From contig JAMOUV010000010.1 in assembly GCA_027067965.1 (NCBI GenBank), positions 434,001-498,000 on the forward strand: 64,000 nt of DNA, in the 5' to 3' direction. Shown here piece after piece: positions 62,440-64,000 of the stretch (positions are counted from its first letter, which is position 1; every line of letters begins with the position of its first letter). The position numbers and the translations under genes were made by a program. This DNA is from Flavobacteriales bacterium (GTDB lineage Bacteria > Bacteroidota > Bacteroidia > Flavobacteriales > Flavobacteriaceae). The notes beneath the pieces were generated by a model. The model saw only the letters and a list, made by a program, of their open reading frames with translations, was not told where the DNA came from and made no database searches.

Positions 62440-63677
62440 AAGCAGGCATACTTACCATAGGCGACGAAATCCTCATAGGACAGGTGATCAATACCAATGC
62501 CGCTTGGTTGGGCAAACAACTGACGGACTTGGGCTTTGACGTATATTGGATGCTGACGGTGGGCGACTCACCCGAAGCCATTACCGACGGGCTGAAAACC
62601 ATTTCGGAGCGAACGGACCTTATCATTTCCACCGGCGGACTGGGCCCTACGCGCGATGACCTGACCAGGGAAACCATCGCCAAATTTTTCGGCAGAAAAC
62701 TCGTCTATAAAAAAGAAATCGAGGAGCATATCAAAAAATTGTTCGCGCGGATGAATTATCCTTTTACCGAAAATAACAAATCCCAAGCCATGGTACCCGA
62801 AGGGACCAAAATCCTGTGGAACTACTACGGAACCGCACCCGGCATGTGGATTGAACATGAAGGAAAAATTTACGTTTTCCTGCCGGGCGTCCCGTTTGAG
62901 ATGAAACATATTTTTAAGGAATATTTAGAACCCGAACTCAAAAAACGCTTTAAATTACCCGTATTGGTGCGCAAAACCGTTTCGGTGTTCGGAATAGGAG
63001 AGAGCCTGCTCGCCGACCGCTTGAAGGAATGGGAAGCCCAATTACCGCCCGAATTGCATTTGGCCTATTTACCGTCGCCCAAGCGGATACGCTTGCGTTT
63101 GTCGGCGAAAACCTATGAGCCGGAACGTATAAAAAAACTCATCGACGAGCAGTTCGAAAAACTCAAACAATACATTCCCGACCTGACCGTCAGCATGGAG
63201 CATGAAGATTTGGTTTACGAAGTGCACGAGGCATTCAAAAAAGCCGGCAAGACTTTGTCCGTTGCCGAAAGTTTGACCGGAGGACACATTATGTCCGGAT
63301 TGGTGGATTTGGCCGGTGCTTCCGTATTTTTTAAAGGCGGTATGGTAACCTATGCCACCGAGAGCAAAATTAAGGTTTTGGGCGTTCCCGCCGAAATCAT
63401 TGAAAAATATTCCGTGGTCAGCGCCGAAACCGCCAAGGAAATGGCCCGGCGCATACGGGAAAAATTCCAAACCGATTTAGCCGTCGCTACCACCGGGATT
63501 GCCGGGCCGGATAAAGGCGATGCCGATGCCGAATTAGGAACCGTATATATTGCTGTTGCTACTGAAAATTCCGTAGAAGCTCATAAATTTCTTTTCGGAC
63601 AACCGAGGGAAAAAGTTATTCAACGGGCGGTTTCGAAAGCATATGAATTGCTTGTAAAAATAGCCCGAAATTTATAG
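62436..63677 (+). CDS. cinA: CinA-family NMN amidohydrolase / ADP-ribose pyrophosphatase-like
   Basis: 413 residues, two domains. Residues 1 to about 170 form a molybdopterin-binding-like (MoCF) domain: AGILTIGDEILIGQVINTNAAWLG, STGGLGPTRDDLTRETIAKFF, GTAPGMWIE, FLPGVPFEMKHIF. Residues about 255-413 form the CinA C-terminal domain: VAESLTGGHIMSGLVDLAGASVFFKGGMVTYATESKIKVLGV and TTGIAGPDKGDADAELGTVYIAVA. It deamidates NMN in pyridine nucleotide recycling and is often found with competence genes; no such genes are next to it. Confidence 0.95.
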   Translation: MKAGILTIGDEILIGQVINTNAAWLGKQLTDLGFDVYWMLTVGDSPEAITDGLKTISERTDLIISTGGLGPTRDDLTRETIAKFFGRKLVYKKEIEEHIKKLFARMNYPFTENNKSQAMVPEGTKILWNYYGTAPGMWIEHEGKIYVFLPGVPFEMKHIFKEYLEPELKKRFKLPVLVRKTVSVFGIGESLLADRLKEWEAQLPPELHLAYLPSPKRIRLRLSAKTYEPERIKKLIDEQFEKLKQYIPDLTVSMEHEDLVYEVHEAFKKAGKTLSVAESLTGGHIMSGLVDLAGASVFFKGGMVTYATESKIKVLGVPAEIIEKYSVVSAETAKEMARRIREKFQTDLAVATTGIAGPDKGDADAELGTVYIAVATENSVEAHKFLFGQPREKVIQRAVSKAYELLVKIARNL

Positions 63678-63749
63678 AAAAATAGAAAAACCGAGATTTT
63701 AATACAAGCCGTTTTTTAAGGCGGATATTACTTGATACGAAAGTTGCTG

Positions 63750-63766
63750 TTTAGAATTATTCTAAA
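63750..63766. promoter_or_regulatory. Perfect palindromic operator upstream of feoA
   Basis: TTTAGAATTATTCTAAA is an 8-1-8 perfect inverted repeat. It resembles DtxR/MntR-family metal operators (TTAG...CTAA ends). It lies 14 bases before the -7 box, that is over the -33 region, so a bound repressor would block the feoA promoter. It is the only operator-like site here tied to a gene with a known metal role. Confidence 0.6.
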
Positions 63767-63780
63767 TAATAATTGTTTTG

Positions 63781-63788
63781 TATATTTG
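63781..63788 (+). promoter_or_regulatory. Predicted feoA -7 promoter box
   Basis: TATATTTG, an exact TAnnTTTG match, 21 bases before the start codon and just downstream of the palindromic operator. Confidence 0.65.
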
Positions 63789-63809
63789 TTTCGGGAAATT
63801 CAAAATTCA

Positions 63810-64000
63810 ATGAAACTAATTGAACTAAGACCTGATTGTGAGGCATATATAACATCACTGAGAGACGTTCCGGTTAAAATGTTAGAAATGGGAGTTTTGG
63901 AAGGAAGTAAAATTAAACTTCTAAAGGCAAGCCCATTACAACAAATGTTATTGCTTCAATTACATGGAAATCGTATTGCCTTACCACAAGAATTAGCCGA
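63810..64000 (+). CDS. feoA: Ferrous iron transport protein A (FeoA domain), cut by the window end
   Basis: Only the first 63 codons are inside the window. The reading MKLIELRPDCEAYITSL continues with the SH3-like FeoA core: VPVKMLEMGVLEGSKIKLL and ALPQELA close to the edge, the usual G-x-x-x-G-x-x-I pattern. FeoA is a small cytosolic partner of the FeoB iron permease; in Bacteroidota the two are often fused or adjacent, and feoB should follow beyond the edge. The metal-type operator and -7 box upstream fit iron control. Whether the protein ends as FeoA or as a FeoAB fusion cannot be seen. Confidence 0.85.
   Translation, partial: MKLIELRPDCEAYITSLRDVPVKMLEMGVLEGSKIKLLKASPLQQMLLLQLHGNRIALPQELA

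Overview
The window is a gene-dense stretch of a Bacteroidota chromosome, probably close to Flavobacteriales (the order is a tentative inference). Four things point there: a protein ending in a type IX secretion (T9SS) type A sorting signal; a SprE/PorW-like lipoprotein; at least twelve start-proximal copies of the Bacteroidota -7 promoter box TAnnTTTG; and almost no Shine-Dalgarno sequences. I saw no rRNA, tRNA, CRISPR array, transposase or prophage gene.

Layout. 1-8.3 kb: a DUF389 membrane protein, a small four-helix-bundle gene, leuS, a secreted unknown and a gamma-glutamyltransferase lipoprotein, separated by repeat-rich DNA. 8.3-13.1 kb: a leftward folE-cysS-ftsX-rbfA-permease operon. 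13.3-29.4 kb: purA facing purB, then purF, purN, purD, a purC-purE fusion, purH, purQ, purSL and purM. Together these are a complete set for PRPP to IMP plus the first step to AMP. The set looks atypical for Bacteroidota: PurE is of the class II (animal-like AIR carboxylase) kind and is fused to PurC, no purK is present, and FGAM synthase is split into PurQ and a PurS-PurL fusion. 29.8-37 kb: a Cys-rich lipoprotein, a HerA-like ATPase, uvrA, pheS and an orphan carbamate kinase. 37-44.5 kb: two rhomboids, mutL, a small membrane protein, ribH, a TPR protein, and an rluA-panB-crp/fnr run. 44.7-55.3 kb: a long leftward run from sprE/porW through bactofilin, AtpZ, an AtpI-like protein, tsaE, ald, an SPFH protein, a secreted unknown, thiolase and NlpC/P60, with a TolC-like gene upstream. 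55.4-64 kb: a T9SS cargo protein, a protein with an internal duplication, a secreted C1B peptidase, a Nudix hydrolase, an acyltransferase, an FAH-family enzyme, cinA and the start of feoA behind a perfect palindromic operator.

The most unusual structure is a family of five small four-helix-bundle genes (the family known from intervening sequences in 23S rRNA). Each has the same orientation as both its neighbours, lies between a stop codon and the next start codon, and is bracketed by inverted arrays of short (mostly 7-bp) degenerate repeats. Repeat sequence differs at every locus, but the inverted layout is kept. In RNA each unit could fold into a long stem with the gene in the loop, like an rRNA intervening sequence but inside an operon mRNA. 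Five further junctions or intergenic blocks carry heptad arrays without the gene. Every co-directional junction of the pur cluster contains either such an array or a perfect palindrome.

Residue and base positions were counted by hand and may be off by one or two. Family calls rest on motif recognition, not on a search.
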